A stretch of DNA of 60,062 nt. It comes from an uncultured Bacteroidales bacterium (GTDB taxonomy: Bacteria; Bacteroidota; Bacteroidia; Bacteroidales; FEN-979). Positions 27,362-36,521 of the stretch are shown in pieces (positions within the stretch are counted from its first letter, which is position 1; the number at the start of each line of letters is the position of its first letter). The notes under the pieces were generated by a model. That model was not told where the DNA came from. It ran no database searches and saw nothing but the letters and a program-made list of their open reading frames with translations. Where the stretch lies: positions 1 to 60,062 of the forward strand of contig CAIQUS010000078.1 of assembly GCA_903875045.1 (NCBI GenBank), written 5' to 3'. The position numbers and the translations under genes are program-made.

Positions 27362-28837
27362 TCAATAAGCACGGGCAAAAATCACCCGTTGGTCAGATGG
27401 TTTCCCTGAATAGATGCATTTTCCTGCTTCTGGTTGATTGTTAAGCGGTATAACCCTGATGGTTGCCTTGGTTTCTTCTTTGATTTTATCTTCTGTTTCA
27501 GCCGTCCCATCCCAATGGGCAGAAATAAAACCACCTTTTTCATCCAGTACTTTTTTAAACTCATCCCAGGTATCCACCCTGAAGGTATTGTTTTCGCGGA
27601 AAGAGAGCGCACGGTCGTAAAGGTTTAACTGAATCTGGTCCAGCAGATGTACAATTTTATTTTCAATGTCGGTTATCTGCAATACCTCCTTTTCAAGGGT
27701 ATCCCTGCGGGCAACCTCAATTGTTCCCTGTTCAATATCCCGAGGACCAACAGTGAGTCGGAGAGGTACTCCCTTAAACTCATACTCCGTAAATTTCCAG
27801 CCGGGTTTATGAGTATCCCGATTGTCATATTTTACAGTTATCCCTTTCTCTTCCAGGGCTTTCTTGATCGGCAGCACGGTCTCAGAAATCAGCGCCAGCT
27901 GCTCTGCTGTTTTAAACACCGGAACAATGGCAACCTGGATCGGTGCCAATTTCGGAGGAAGAACCAATCCATGGTCATCAGAATGGGACATAATCAAAGC
28001 GCCCATCAAACGGGTAGAAACGCCCCAGGAGGTCGCCCATACAAAATCAAGCTGATTTTCACGGTTCAGATATTTAACATCGAAAGCTTTCGCAAAATTT
28101 TGTCCGAGAAAATGCGATGTACCTGTCTGAAGTGCCTTTCCATCCTGCATCAACGCTTCAATGGCATAGGTTTCAATGGCACCGGCAAATCGTTCCGCCG
28201 GCGACTTTGTTCCCTTAAGAACCGGAATGGCCATCCAGTTTTCGGCAAAGTCGGCATATACGTTTAACATGGTTTCTGCCTCAATAACAGCCTCTTCACG
28301 GGTTGCATGGGCAGTATGCCCCTCCTGCCAGAGAAACTCCGTTGTTCGCAGGAATAACCGGGTCCGCATCTCCCAACGAACCACGTTAGCCCACTGATTG
28401 ATCAGAAGAGGAAGATCACGATATGATTTTATCCAGTTTTTATAAGTATCCCAGATAATGGTTTCAGAAGTGGGACGTACAATTAACTCTTCCTCCAGTT
28501 TCGCATCTTCATCAACTATGATTCCTTTTCCATCAGGCGAGTTCTTGAGACGGTAATGTGTAACAACAGCGCACTCTTTGGCAAATCCTTCCACATGACT
28601 GGCTTCTTTGCTGAAAAAAGATTTTGGGATAAAAATAGGGAAGTAGGCATTTGAATGTCCGGTGTCTTTGAATTTCTTATCCAGGACTGCCTGGATACGC
28701 TCCCAGATGGCATATCCATAAGGTTTAATAACCATACATCCGCGAACCGCTGAATTTTCAGCTAAATCAGCTTTAATAACCAGATCGTTGTACCATTGGG
28801 CATAATTTTCTGCCCGTGTTGGAAAATCTTTTGCCAT
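27362..28837 (-). CDS. proS: Prolyl-tRNA synthetase (archaeal/eukaryotic type)
   Basis: A 491-residue class II aminoacyl-tRNA synthetase that charges tRNA(Pro). Motif 2 and 3 regions include [24 protein letters not shown] and [27 protein letters not shown]. The anticodon-binding domain starts [12 protein letters not shown], and [17 protein letters not shown] is also present. The C-terminus ends in ARAY, the conserved terminal Tyr of the archaeal/eukaryotic ProRS form. There is no bacterial-type editing (INS) insert. Bacteroidota commonly use this form. A promoter-like TATTTTTG lies about 50 bases upstream. Confidence 0.95.
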   Translation of the reverse strand: MAKDFPTRAENYAQWYNDLVIKADLAENSAVRGCMVIKPYGYAIWERIQAVLDKKFKDTGHSNAYFPIFIPKSFFSKEASHVEGFAKECAVVTHYRLKNSPDGKGIIVDEDAKLEEELIVRPTSETIIWDTYKNWIKSYRDLPLLINQWANVVRWEMRTRLFLRTTEFLWQEGHTAHATREEAVIEAETMLNVYADFAENWMAIPVLKGTKSPAERFAGAIETYAIEALMQDGKALQTGTSHFLGQNFAKAFDVKYLNRENQLDFVWATSWGVSTRLMGALIMSHSDDHGLVLPPKLAPIQVAIVPVFKTAEQLALISETVLPIKKALEEKGITVKYDNRDTHKPGWKFTEYEFKGVPLRLTVGPRDIEQGTIEVARRDTLEKEVLQITDIENKIVHLLDQIQLNLYDRALSFRENNTFRVDTWDEFKKVLDEKGGFISAHWDGTAETEDKIKEETKATIRVIPLNNQPEAGKCIYSGKPSDQRVIFARAY

Positions 28838-28889
28838 TTTATAAGTTTGGTATGAGATTTGTTAATTTGTGCCTCGCATTTTACAACTG

Positions 28890-28897
28890 CAAAAATA
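28890..28897 (-). promoter_or_regulatory. -7 element for proS
   Basis: TATTTTTG on the minus strand, about 50 bases before ATG 28837, in the divergent gap with the lipoprotein gene. Confidence 0.5.
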
Positions 28898-28959
28898 CGA
28901 AAATTATCCCTATCCTGTAAATGCAAACCATTCACGAGTTATTTAAAAGAGAACGCCTT

Positions 28960-30378
28960 ATGAAAACAGTAACCTGGATTATCGCAATTATCACCTTGAC
29001 TATCAGCGCATGCACTTCTCAGAAGCAAGCCACTTCCTATGTCAACGATGATGTTTACAATTCCTCCCCCCGGCCTCAGAAAATGACAACCACCCCTGCT
29101 CCGTCGGCGAACCAGGGTGCCCAGGTGATCACTTCTCCGGATAAAGCTGCATCGCAGAAACCTGCCTCTTCAACGTTGGAGGATGATTACAATGATTATT
29201 CCTATTCAAGCCGGATCAACCGCTTCAGCAACAAGGACACAACCGTCGGATATTTTGATGAATCCTATTCCGAATCCGGTGCCACCGGGAACCAGAACAG
29301 CAATGAGCCAAATGTCAATATTTATCTTGGTGCCGGTGCCGGATATGGTGGTTATTATGGTTCCTCCTTTTCTTATGGAATGGGTTGGGGGTATCCTTAT
29401 TCAAATTGGGGTTGGGACTATGGCTGGGGCTGGGGTTATCCCTATTACGGAGGATACAGCCCATGGTATAATTCATGGTACAATCCATGGTATTCACCTT
29501 GCTGCTATTGTTACGGATACAATGACTACTATCCTCCCTATTATGCCACCAACACCTACTATGGTTCAAGGAATTCCCTATACAGATCTGACAGAGGCAG
29601 TGGAAGTCTGAATGCAAGGTCGGCATCTACGAGTGTCAATAGTTCCTATAACCGCAATGAAACACGAACAGGTACTCCGGTTTACACAAGGAGCAACTCA
29701 CAACCTTCAGCACGAAGTTCCTCTCCGTCAGAACGAAACCAATCAACTGTACGGACTACTCCTGTGAGCCAGGAAAAATACAGATACTCCCGCCCGTCAA
29801 ATGACAGGCAACCCGGATATCAGAGGACCACTACCCAGAGAACCGGTCAGGTTCAAAATCAAACCACAAGGCAACAACCCGCCCCAAGATACGCCAGACC
29901 AGAGAATGTCAATCCTGCCCAACGCAACGGATCTGCTCAAAGTTATTCTTCTCCGGTTTACAGGCAGCCAAAATCAAGTCAGGAATACCTGGCGCCCAGG
30001 TCACAAAACCCAGGGACCACCAGGGTAACCAATCAAAATGGCGAAACAAGGACCGGATCGGGATATTTCAACACCGGAACACAGCAAACCGGAACATCCG
30101 GAGGCAACAACAGAACCTACAGCAGCCCAAGGTCAGGTTCATCGGGATATTCAACCCCCGTGCGCACCAACTCAAATAACAATGTTGCACCGGCTCGGTC
30201 AGGCAACAACGGCTCCTATACACCACCAGCCCGGTCAAATAACAGTGGGTCCTACTCTCCACCTTCAAATTCCAATAATGGGGGCAGTTATTCTGCTCCT
30301 TCAAGGTCAGGTGGCAGCGGCAGTTCACCCTCTGGTGGCAGCGGCAGCGGAAGTAGTGGTGGTGGAAGACGCAGGTAA
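28960..30378 (+). CDS. Gly/Tyr/Trp-rich low-complexity lipoprotein
   Basis: A 472-residue protein I cannot assign. MKTVTWIIAIITLTISAC is a lipoprotein signal ending in a lipobox, with Cys at residue 18. Then come a Ser/Pro/Gln linker, a striking Gly-Tyr-Trp core (about residues 125-205, such as YGMGWGYPYSNWGWDYGWGW and PCCYCYGYNDYYPPYY) and about 260 residues of Arg/Ser/Gln/Asn/Thr low complexity. The C-terminus repeats NNNGSYTPP-like units and ends GSGSGSSGGGRRR. Similar Bacteroidota proteins have been given odd names such as vitellogenin-like, without functional support. Probably a surface-exposed disordered lipoprotein. ATG 28921 gives a longer, less signal-like start. Confidence 0.7.
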   Translation: MKTVTWIIAIITLTISACTSQKQATSYVNDDVYNSSPRPQKMTTTPAPSANQGAQVITSPDKAASQKPASSTLEDDYNDYSYSSRINRFSNKDTTVGYFDESYSESGATGNQNSNEPNVNIYLGAGAGYGGYYGSSFSYGMGWGYPYSNWGWDYGWGWGYPYYGGYSPWYNSWYNPWYSPCCYCYGYNDYYPPYYATNTYYGSRNSLYRSDRGSGSLNARSASTSVNSSYNRNETRTGTPVYTRSNSQPSARSSSPSERNQSTVRTTPVSQEKYRYSRPSNDRQPGYQRTTTQRTGQVQNQTTRQQPAPRYARPENVNPAQRNGSAQSYSSPVYRQPKSSQEYLAPRSQNPGTTRVTNQNGETRTGSGYFNTGTQQTGTSGGNNRTYSSPRSGSSGYSTPVRTNSNNNVAPARSGNNGSYTPPARSNNSGSYSPPSNSNNGGSYSAPSRSGGSGSSPSGGSGSGSSGGGRRR

Positions 30379-30408
30379 CTTTTTTCTAACATGATAACTA
30401 TTATTGCC

Positions 30409-31872
30409 ATGAAAAAATACTTTTTCATCATCGTGATATTGACGCTGACCAGTTCTGTTGCCAATGCCCAGACACCAGAAGATGCACTACGCTATTCCCG
30501 TGTATTTTACAGTGGCACAGCCAGATTTAACGGGCTGAGTGGTGCTTTTGGTGCAGTTGGCGCCGATTTCTCAACCCTGGCTACCAATCCTGCCGGAATC
30601 GGTTTATACAAAGGTTCGGAGATGACCCTCACCCTGGCTCCAATCATTGGATATTCCTCATCCAAATACAACGGGTCAGAAGCAACCGATAACAGAGTCA
30701 ACCTGGGCATGGGAAATTTCGGTGTAATTTTTAACATAAGCCCATATAATAAAAGTAAATCCGGTGTACTCAGAAATGTCAACATAGGATTTGGGTTTAA
30801 CCGGCAAAACGATTTCAACAACAGGGTGGCGATCAATGGAATCAACACAAAAAACTCCTTGATGCAGAGTTATGCTAACATCCTGAATGACGAACAAACT
30901 CCGGAAAGATATATTCAGGATGATTATCCATTCGATATCGGGCTGGCTTATGGTACCAACCTGGTTTATCATGATTCAGCCTTAAACAAGTATGTCTGCG
31001 ATGCCAGGTATGGCGGGGTGATTCAGAATAAACTCATAAACACGTATGGATCAATGAATGAATTGGATTTTTCGGTAGGTGCTAACTTTTCCGATAAATT
31101 CTTTGTCGGCATGACCTTCGGTGTCCCCTCGATCAACTATTACGAAAGCAGCGTTTACAAAGAGACCCGAACAAAAGACACCATTCCTAATTTTATATCA
31201 CTGAGCTTCCATAATAACCTGCAGACCCGCGGAACCGGGATCAATTTTAAACTGGGCATTATTTATAAACCTGCCGATTGGGTAAGAATCGGTGCAAGTG
31301 TTCATACACCCACCTGGTTTCCGAGTATGAGAGACCAGTGGTCAAGCAGCATGGAATCAACATTCACCAATACGGTCTGGAATGCTACCCAATATTCTCA
31401 GCTTGGCTATTTTGACTACCGGTTAACCACCCCGTTCCGTGCGATGGGAAGCCTGGCTTTTATTATTGGTCAATATGGACTTGTCAGCGCCGATTACGAA
31501 TATGTAAACTATTCACAGGCTCGCTTTAATTCGACATCCGATGATTTTAAAACTGTAAACAATCAGATTGAATCCGACTATAAATCCTGGGGGAATATCC
31601 GGGTAGGAACTGAATGGAGGTTATCCAACTTTCGTATCAGGGGTGGATTTGCCTATTTCAGCAATCCATACACAGGTGGGACAAACAACAGCGAAAGGTT
31701 TCAGGCATCTGGCGGATTTGGGTACAGGGCAAATCATTTTTTTGCCGATGTAACTTATGTATGGTCTAAAATGAACCAGGATTATTATCTTTACGACCCA
31801 GGTATGGTTAGCCCTGCAGCCATCAGCTACTACACCAATACAGTTTCTACAACGATCGGTTTCAGATTTTAG
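30409..31872 (+). CDS. Outer membrane protein, FadL/OmpP1-like barrel
   Basis: A 487-residue outer-membrane protein. The signal peptide is MKKYFFIIVILTLTSSVANA, and the mature N-terminus is QTPEDALRYSRVFYSGTARFNGLSGAFGAVGADFSTLATNPAGIGLYKGSE. The NPAGIG box and the GAFGAVGAD stretch are typical of the FadL/TodX-like 14-strand transporter group widely found in Bacteroidota. The C-terminus ends in the aromatic-Arg-Phe pattern of barrels (TTIGFRF). It probably imports a hydrophobic solute, but the ligand is unknown. The frame opens at 30391 but the signal peptide fixes ATG 30409. Its end overlaps the convergent TPR gene by 11 bases. Confidence 0.85.
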   Translation: MKKYFFIIVILTLTSSVANAQTPEDALRYSRVFYSGTARFNGLSGAFGAVGADFSTLATNPAGIGLYKGSEMTLTLAPIIGYSSSKYNGSEATDNRVNLGMGNFGVIFNISPYNKSKSGVLRNVNIGFGFNRQNDFNNRVAINGINTKNSLMQSYANILNDEQTPERYIQDDYPFDIGLAYGTNLVYHDSALNKYVCDARYGGVIQNKLINTYGSMNELDFSVGANFSDKFFVGMTFGVPSINYYESSVYKETRTKDTIPNFISLSFHNNLQTRGTGINFKLGIIYKPADWVRIGASVHTPTWFPSMRDQWSSSMESTFTNTVWNATQYSQLGYFDYRLTTPFRAMGSLAFIIGQYGLVSADYEYVNYSQARFNSTSDDFKTVNNQIESDYKSWGNIRVGTEWRLSNFRIRGGFAYFSNPYTGGTNNSERFQASGGFGYRANHFFADVTYVWSKMNQDYYLYDPGMVSPAAISYYTNTVSTTIGFRF

Positions 31873-33415
31873 GCTGCATTGTTTTAAGTCTGTTCAAACC
31901 AGCCTTTGCCTTTTGGTGAAGGCTGGTTTTGTATTCCCGGGGCCTGATTGACAGGCAAAGCTGGTAAGCGCTGTCAGCTGCGGAATATGCTCCCTTGTTT
32001 TCATACAATAGCCCCATCTGATAGGCAGCTGCTGCAGCGTAATAAAAGGGTTCCGTTTTACCCCGGGCCACAGTTTGCTGATAATTTTCAACCGCCTTTG
32101 CGGCATTTCCCGATTCATGATATATCCTGCCAAGCCGGTAGGTGTATTCGACCAGGTCCCGCTTTGATTTAATGGCTGTTTTTACCGGAGTATTCAACAA
32201 TTCATTGAGTGCGGAATTGTAGTATCCTCCATCAAACAACAATCGTGCTCGAAGCAATACCATGTTTGGTGCAACGCCATTCTCTGCTTCGTAATCAGCC
32301 TGTTTGTCTTCATCCACCACTGCTGCTCCATGCGATAATGCCTGTTTGATATTTCTGTTGTAACCTATAGAATCTTTTTGTAAAAGGGCTATCCATGCTA
32401 ATTTCTGGCTGGCAGAGCGGATGTAATTCCGCCCCCTGAAACTTGCAATATAACGATGAAAAAAAACAGAAGCGCCATAATCCAGTTTGTTGAGCCTTGC
32501 CACTCCTTCAAGGTAATCGAGATAGTAAAAAGGGAATGTTTGTGAAAGAGATGACCGTTCACGGAGTACACTCAAAGCTTCATCGTTGAATCCATTTTTC
32601 ATCAATATGGTTGCCCGGGCAAAAATCAATAAAGGGCTATTCAACAGGCGATTATCATAGGACTGATTTTTAAACAGTTCCATAACGAACATGGCATCTT
32701 TCTTGTTTTTCTGCAGGTTCAAAGCCAAAAAGGCAAGAAAAAAGGCCGCCTGCGGTTTAAACATTTGGGTTATTTTATCAGTACCTGAATACGTTGCAAC
32801 CTGCCGGATCTCGTTCAATCCAATTTCAAGGGTGCCATCGAGGCCTATAAGATTGGTCACCCATTTGTAATTGACGGGCACAATCCCTGCAATGACATGC
32901 ACTGTCCCCAACCCGATTTTATTGATAACAAAAGATGGGTATTTAACTGAATTGTCAGAAAATAATGCGTGAGCCTTTCGAATTTCAAAAGCGGCTGCTG
33001 TGTAATCACCAAACTTCAGTCGTGCAATAGCCCATTGAAGATGAATTTCACCCAGGCAAAAATTGTAAAAAGGTGAATCATCACGACCCTTTTCCAGTGC
33101 ATTCACCCTATCTGCCTTGTTACCTTTCAGCTGATCATACATTGTTCTTTCCTCACCGATGATCAGTGTTAAAAAATCGATGTAATTCTCAAGGTAAAGC
33201 GGAATGAGATTATCCGGTTCCTGCTTTTTTTCGAGGATGATCAGCTTGTGTGCTTCAGAGAACCGAAGTGCCATAATCTCCTTATACGCTTGCTGGCAAT
33301 GTTCATCAAAATTGAACTGTGACTGTGACCGGGGTATAAAAAGGAGAAAGGCACCCATGATCAGGGCAATTCTGATCCAAGGTGCCTTCCATTCAGGTAT
33401 TTTTCTGATCATCAA
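31862..33415 (-). CDS. Secreted/periplasmic TPR protein
   Basis: A 517-residue protein. A signal-like hydrophobic segment (IALIMGAFLLFIPRSQSQ) ends near residue 33, followed by an all-helical region with TPR-like pairs. Examples are HLQWAIARLKFGDYTAAAFEIRKAH and, near the C-terminus, YRLGRIYHESGNAAKAVENYQQ and YQMGLLYENKGAYSAADSAYQL. No catalytic domain is visible; the function is unknown. It is the last gene of the leftward nif3 / zinc-ribbon / TPR unit and its start overlaps the zinc-ribbon stop by 4 bases. Confidence 0.8.
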   Translation of the reverse strand: MMIRKIPEWKAPWIRIALIMGAFLLFIPRSQSQFNFDEHCQQAYKEIMALRFSEAHKLIILEKKQEPDNLIPLYLENYIDFLTLIIGEERTMYDQLKGNKADRVNALEKGRDDSPFYNFCLGEIHLQWAIARLKFGDYTAAAFEIRKAHALFSDNSVKYPSFVINKIGLGTVHVIAGIVPVNYKWVTNLIGLDGTLEIGLNEIRQVATYSGTDKITQMFKPQAAFFLAFLALNLQKNKKDAMFVMELFKNQSYDNRLLNSPLLIFARATILMKNGFNDEALSVLRERSSLSQTFPFYYLDYLEGVARLNKLDYGASVFFHRYIASFRGRNYIRSASQKLAWIALLQKDSIGYNRNIKQALSHGAAVVDEDKQADYEAENGVAPNMVLLRARLLFDGGYYNSALNELLNTPVKTAIKSKRDLVEYTYRLGRIYHESGNAAKAVENYQQTVARGKTEPFYYAAAAAYQMGLLYENKGAYSAADSAYQLCLSIRPREYKTSLHQKAKAGLNRLKTMQPKI

Positions 33416-34329
33416 TTCATTGCATTCACAATCCCATCGTCAACCAGAATTCGTCCGCAATATTCGCAAACTATAATCTTTTTATGCATCCTGATGTCCA
33501 ATTGGTGTTGGGGTGGAATTTTATTAAAGCATCCACCGCAGGCGTCACGCTCGATCTGAACAACCGCCAGTCCGTTGCGGGCATTTTTCCGGATGCGTGT
33601 ATATGCTGTAAGCAGGCGCTCCTCGATAAACTGTTTATTTTCTTCAGAGGTTTTAATGAGGTCGTTCTCCTCTTTTTCGGTTTCGGCAATGATATCATCC
33701 AATTCATTGCGTTTGATCTCGAGATCATTCTTACGATCCTGCAGCAACTTCTGATAACGGTCAATTTCCTCCTTCTTCAGGTCAAGGCTTACCTGGAACT
33801 CCTTAGCCCTTTTCTCCGATAATTGAATTTCAAGATTCTGGTATTCAATTTCTTTGGTCAAAGAATCGTATTCCCGGTTGTTACGTACGTTCATTTGCTG
33901 ATCTTCATACTTTTTGATCAAAGCAAAAGCATCCTTTGCAGCAGTTTTCTTTTCGGTGATGGATTTCTCCATGACCAGGGTTTCCTGAATATGATTGTCA
34001 ACACGTGTTTCGAGTCCTGCAATTTCATCTTCGAGATCCTGAACTTCCAAAGGCAGTTCCCCACGAATAATCCGAATTTTATCTACCTGAGAATCTACTT
34101 GCTGCAAGCTGTATAATGCGATTAATTTTTTTTCAATGGTAATTTCAACTTTATCATCAGCACCCTCTGACCTTGTTTTGAGGGCAACCTTTGCCACTGT
34201 TGCTTCACCAGTCATCTCTTCACTATGCGCAGCCTCTGGTTTTGCAGAAGCAACCTCTTTGGTAACTGAAGGCTTGGCTAATTTAGATGGTTTGGAAGTA
34301 GCAATTGGCGTGCTTGTTGTTTTTGCCAT
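33412..34329 (-). CDS. Coiled-coil protein with C4 zinc ribbon (zf-RING_7 type)
   Basis: A 305-residue protein. The first 70 residues are an Ala/Lys/Thr-rich, probably disordered extension. Residues about 75-245 form a long coiled coil (KIRIIRGELPLEVQDLEDEIAGLETRV and following). The C-terminus is a four-Cys zinc ribbon, CGGCFNKIPPQ and CEYCGRILVDD, near residues 265-300. This is the conserved partner seen downstream of nif3/YqfO genes in many bacteria. The family is proposed to bind nucleic acid but is biochemically undefined. It is 10 bases downstream of nif3 and overlaps the TPR gene by 4. Confidence 0.88.
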   Translation of the reverse strand: MAKTTSTPIATSKPSKLAKPSVTKEVASAKPEAAHSEEMTGEATVAKVALKTRSEGADDKVEITIEKKLIALYSLQQVDSQVDKIRIIRGELPLEVQDLEDEIAGLETRVDNHIQETLVMEKSITEKKTAAKDAFALIKKYEDQQMNVRNNREYDSLTKEIEYQNLEIQLSEKRAKEFQVSLDLKKEEIDRYQKLLQDRKNDLEIKRNELDDIIAETEKEENDLIKTSEENKQFIEERLLTAYTRIRKNARNGLAVVQIERDACGGCFNKIPPQHQLDIRMHKKIIVCEYCGRILVDDGIVNAMN

Positions 34330-34339
34330 AAATTCTTTT

Positions 34340-35434
34340 TTAAAAATAATGAACCGGATTGGTATTTACATCTGAAATAAGGAATGCAAAATTAGGAAAT
34401 TTTTCAATAAGTGCTGCATAAAGCCATTCTTTTACCCCCTCTTCGCTTTCATAATGACCAATATCTGCCAGCAGTAACCTTTTTTCCATGTCAAAAAAGT
34501 CATGATACTTCAGATCAGCGGTCAGGTAAGCATCCGCATTGGCTGATATGGCCTCCGGAATCAAAAAACTACCAGACCCCGTACACAAGGCCACGGTTGT
34601 AATTAATTTTGAGCGAAAAGCCGAATGTCTGATGACCGGAATGTTCAGATTCTTCCTGACCCGGTCAAGGAATTGAACTTCACTGCAGGGCTCGTCCAAT
34701 TGTCCGATGATTCCTGCGCCTGCCTGAGAAAATTTATTTTGGAGCGGATAAAGGTCGTAAGCCACCTCTTCGTAGGGGTGGGCCGACAGCAAAGCTGAAA
34801 TCACCCTTCCCTGAAGATACGTGGGAAAGATAACCTCAATGCGGGTTTCCCGTTCAACGTGCACCTGATTCTTTTCACCTACATACGGATTGGCCTTATC
34901 GGAAGCCCGAAACGTTCCTTCTCCGCTGACGTTATAACTGCAACAATCGTAATGGCCTATCTGGCCAGCCCCGGCTGCAAAAAGTGCATTGCGCACTTTT
35001 TCTGACTGGTCAACAGGACAAAAAACTGCCAGTTTTGACAGAAAGGCTGTTTTTGGACTCAGAATACGGTAGGCAGATATTCCGAGTTTCGAGAAAACCC
35101 AGCCATTCAGCCCATAAAGTGTATTGTCAAGATTGGTATGAATGGCGTAAACGGCAATATTGTTCCGGATGGCCATGGAAATTATAGCTGTTTCAGGCTG
35201 CCCGGGGGTAAGCTTTTTCAATCCCCTGAAAATGAAGGGATGGTGCGAAATTATGAGATTACATTGACGCTGAATTGCTTCAGTCATGACAGTTTCTGTA
35301 AGATCAAGACACAATAAAGCTTTGTGAAATTCACCTTTGGGGTCACCCAGGAGCAATCCGCAATTGTCATAATCCTCCTGCAGGGAAAGCGGGCAAAGAG
35401 ATTCAAGATGGTTTGTAATTTCATCAATGGTCAT
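34340..35434 (-). CDS. Nif3-like dinuclear metal-centre protein (YqfO/YbgI family)
   Basis: A 364-residue member of the NIF3/DUF34 family. The metal-binding positions appear as LIISHHPFIFRGLKKL (H-H near residues 64-65), the Asp in IHTNLDNTLYG and the C-terminal LLADIGHYESEEGVKEWL (His and Glu). A central PII/CutA-like insert (about residues 130-230, containing LAVFCPVDQSEKVRNALFAAGAGQIGHYDCC) is the YqfO-type extension found in Bacillota and Bacteroidota. The family is often linked to GTP cyclohydrolase I type 2 but this is disputed. It leads the operon with the zinc-ribbon gene. Confidence 0.92.
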   Translation of the reverse strand: MTIDEITNHLESLCPLSLQEDYDNCGLLLGDPKGEFHKALLCLDLTETVMTEAIQRQCNLIISHHPFIFRGLKKLTPGQPETAIISMAIRNNIAVYAIHTNLDNTLYGLNGWVFSKLGISAYRILSPKTAFLSKLAVFCPVDQSEKVRNALFAAGAGQIGHYDCCSYNVSGEGTFRASDKANPYVGEKNQVHVERETRIEVIFPTYLQGRVISALLSAHPYEEVAYDLYPLQNKFSQAGAGIIGQLDEPCSEVQFLDRVRKNLNIPVIRHSAFRSKLITTVALCTGSGSFLIPEAISANADAYLTADLKYHDFFDMEKRLLLADIGHYESEEGVKEWLYAALIEKFPNFAFLISDVNTNPVHYF

Positions 35435-35453
35435 GGGGATGTTTTTTTTAAGT

Positions 35454-35461
35454 CAAAGGTA
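35454..35461 (-). promoter_or_regulatory. -7 element for the nif3 operon
   Basis: TACCTTTG on the minus strand, 19 bases upstream of ATG 35434. Confidence 0.65.
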
Positions 35462-35472
35462 GTACTTTCCTC

Positions 35473-35528
35473 ATCGTAAATTCCAAATTCCAACATCCAA
35501 ATTCCAAGATCCAAGATCCAAAATCCAA
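35473..35528. repeat. Composite heptad repeat, eight units
   Basis: Eight consecutive 7-bp units: one ATCGTAA, then ATTCCAA, ATTCCAA, CATCCAA, ATTCCAA, GATCCAA, GATCCAA and AATCCAA, with no gaps. The ATCGTAA unit is the same as at 1619, 3147 and 49804, joined in register to an NNTCCAA family. Confidence 0.88.
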
Positions 35529-35554
35529 GTCATGGATTTGAGGTTGATTATTTT

Positions 35555-35974
35555 TAACTGCTTATCCCTTTCGGTCAAGTTGGAGTTTTCATGAAATTGT
35601 CAACTCCTCAATTCCATCATGGGTCCAACATCAAAAGTTGGAGAGTGGGTTTTGAAAAACATTAGTTTTGTAAAGAAACATCATGGACACAAAGCTTATT
35701 CATCACACAGCCCCGAATGGGGCGTAATATTCTAACGATGGGTGTAGCCCATCGAAAAAAAACATGAATACAATCAAAAACCCTGAAAGGGCGTAATCCA
35801 TAAATCCATAAAAACTATTACGCCCTTTCAGGGCTCAATGAATTATCGTTAATCGGATACACTGGGCTTCACCCAGTGTTAATAGATTCCGCCCTTTCAG
35901 GGCTAACGTTGATTTAGAATAAGAAACATATGGGGTATATGTGGTTTTACTTGACCGAAAGAGATAAGCAGTTA
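35555..35974. repeat. 26-bp inverted repeat enclosing nested hairpins (MITE/REP-like element)
   Basis: The left arm 35555-35580 and right arm 35949-35974 are inverted copies matching at 25 of 26 positions (right arm begins ACTTGACCGAAAG). The 368 bases between hold no gene. They contain a run of small palindromes: GCCCC/GGGGC (35710-35723), CGATGGG/CCCATCG (35736-35754), a perfect 17-bp pair CCCTGAAAGGGCGTAAT (35781-35797) with its complement (35817-35833), CACTGGG/CCCAGTG (35860-35878), and GCCCTTTCAGGGC (35891-35903). I see no transposase and no target duplication. The gene-free stretch between nif3 and the receiver gene is about 650 bases and is accounted for by this and the heptad array. 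Confidence 0.8.
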
Positions 35975-36087
35975 TTTTTATTGTCCCTGATATCCTTGTT
36001 CATAACCTGTGTAAAAGTTTTCATCATCAGGTTGTTTTTATGTACCGGAAAGTGCAAAATTTGTCTGATAAAATCTGCACCAGCGGA

Positions 36088-36492
36088 ATGATGAAAAAAC
36101 CTGTCATATTTATTGTGGATAAAAATCCTGCCCAAGGGAATTTTATCAAATACAATTTGGAAATCAAGAGATTATATTCAGTTCAGGTATTTTCTTCCGG
36201 AGAAGAGTGTTTGTATCGTATGCTAAAAAATGTTCATCCCGATTTTTTAGTCACAAGTTTTTTTACCGACAATCTGAATGGATTTGAATTTTTACGGAAA
36301 GTAAGGGAAATTTCTCCATCCATTCAGGTTATATTCTTTGATGCGTTTGAGGATCCCCAGATAGCAGCCCGTCTTTTAGACGCTGGTGCATGTGATTATG
36401 TTGTTAAAACCAACAATCCGGACGGCGGCATTTCTGTACTTCTGAAAAATCTGCGTTATTTACTCAACAAAAAAGCGCTTGCAAACGTGTAA
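36088..36492 (+). CDS. Receiver-like domain protein lacking the phosphoacceptor Asp
   Basis: A 134-residue stand-alone protein with the CheY-like fold pattern. PVIFIVDKNP is strand 1 with one of the usual two acidic residues (D11). Aligned on the conserved Gly (G65), position 57 is Ser (PDFLVTSFFTDNLNGFEFL) where receivers carry the phosphorylated Asp. The usual Thr/Ser after strand 4 is Asp (VIFFDAF). The Lys in GACDYVVKT is kept. It has no output domain. It is therefore a degenerate (pseudo) receiver that probably works by binding, not by phosphorylation. It lies 29 bases upstream of lpxK on the same strand. ATG 36040 and ATG 36091 are alternative starts. Confidence 0.82.
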   Translation: MMKKPVIFIVDKNPAQGNFIKYNLEIKRLYSVQVFSSGEECLYRMLKNVHPDFLVTSFFTDNLNGFEFLRKVREISPSIQVIFFDAFEDPQIAARLLDAGACDYVVKTNNPDGGISVLLKNLRYLLNKKALANV

Positions 36493-36521
36493 TAATTTTT
36501 CCTAATTTAGGAGCTTCAATT

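Noticed and set aside
27647-28267. 206-codon plus-strand frame inside proS
   Set aside because: It is antisense to the conserved ProRS catalytic core and has no independent promoter or signature.
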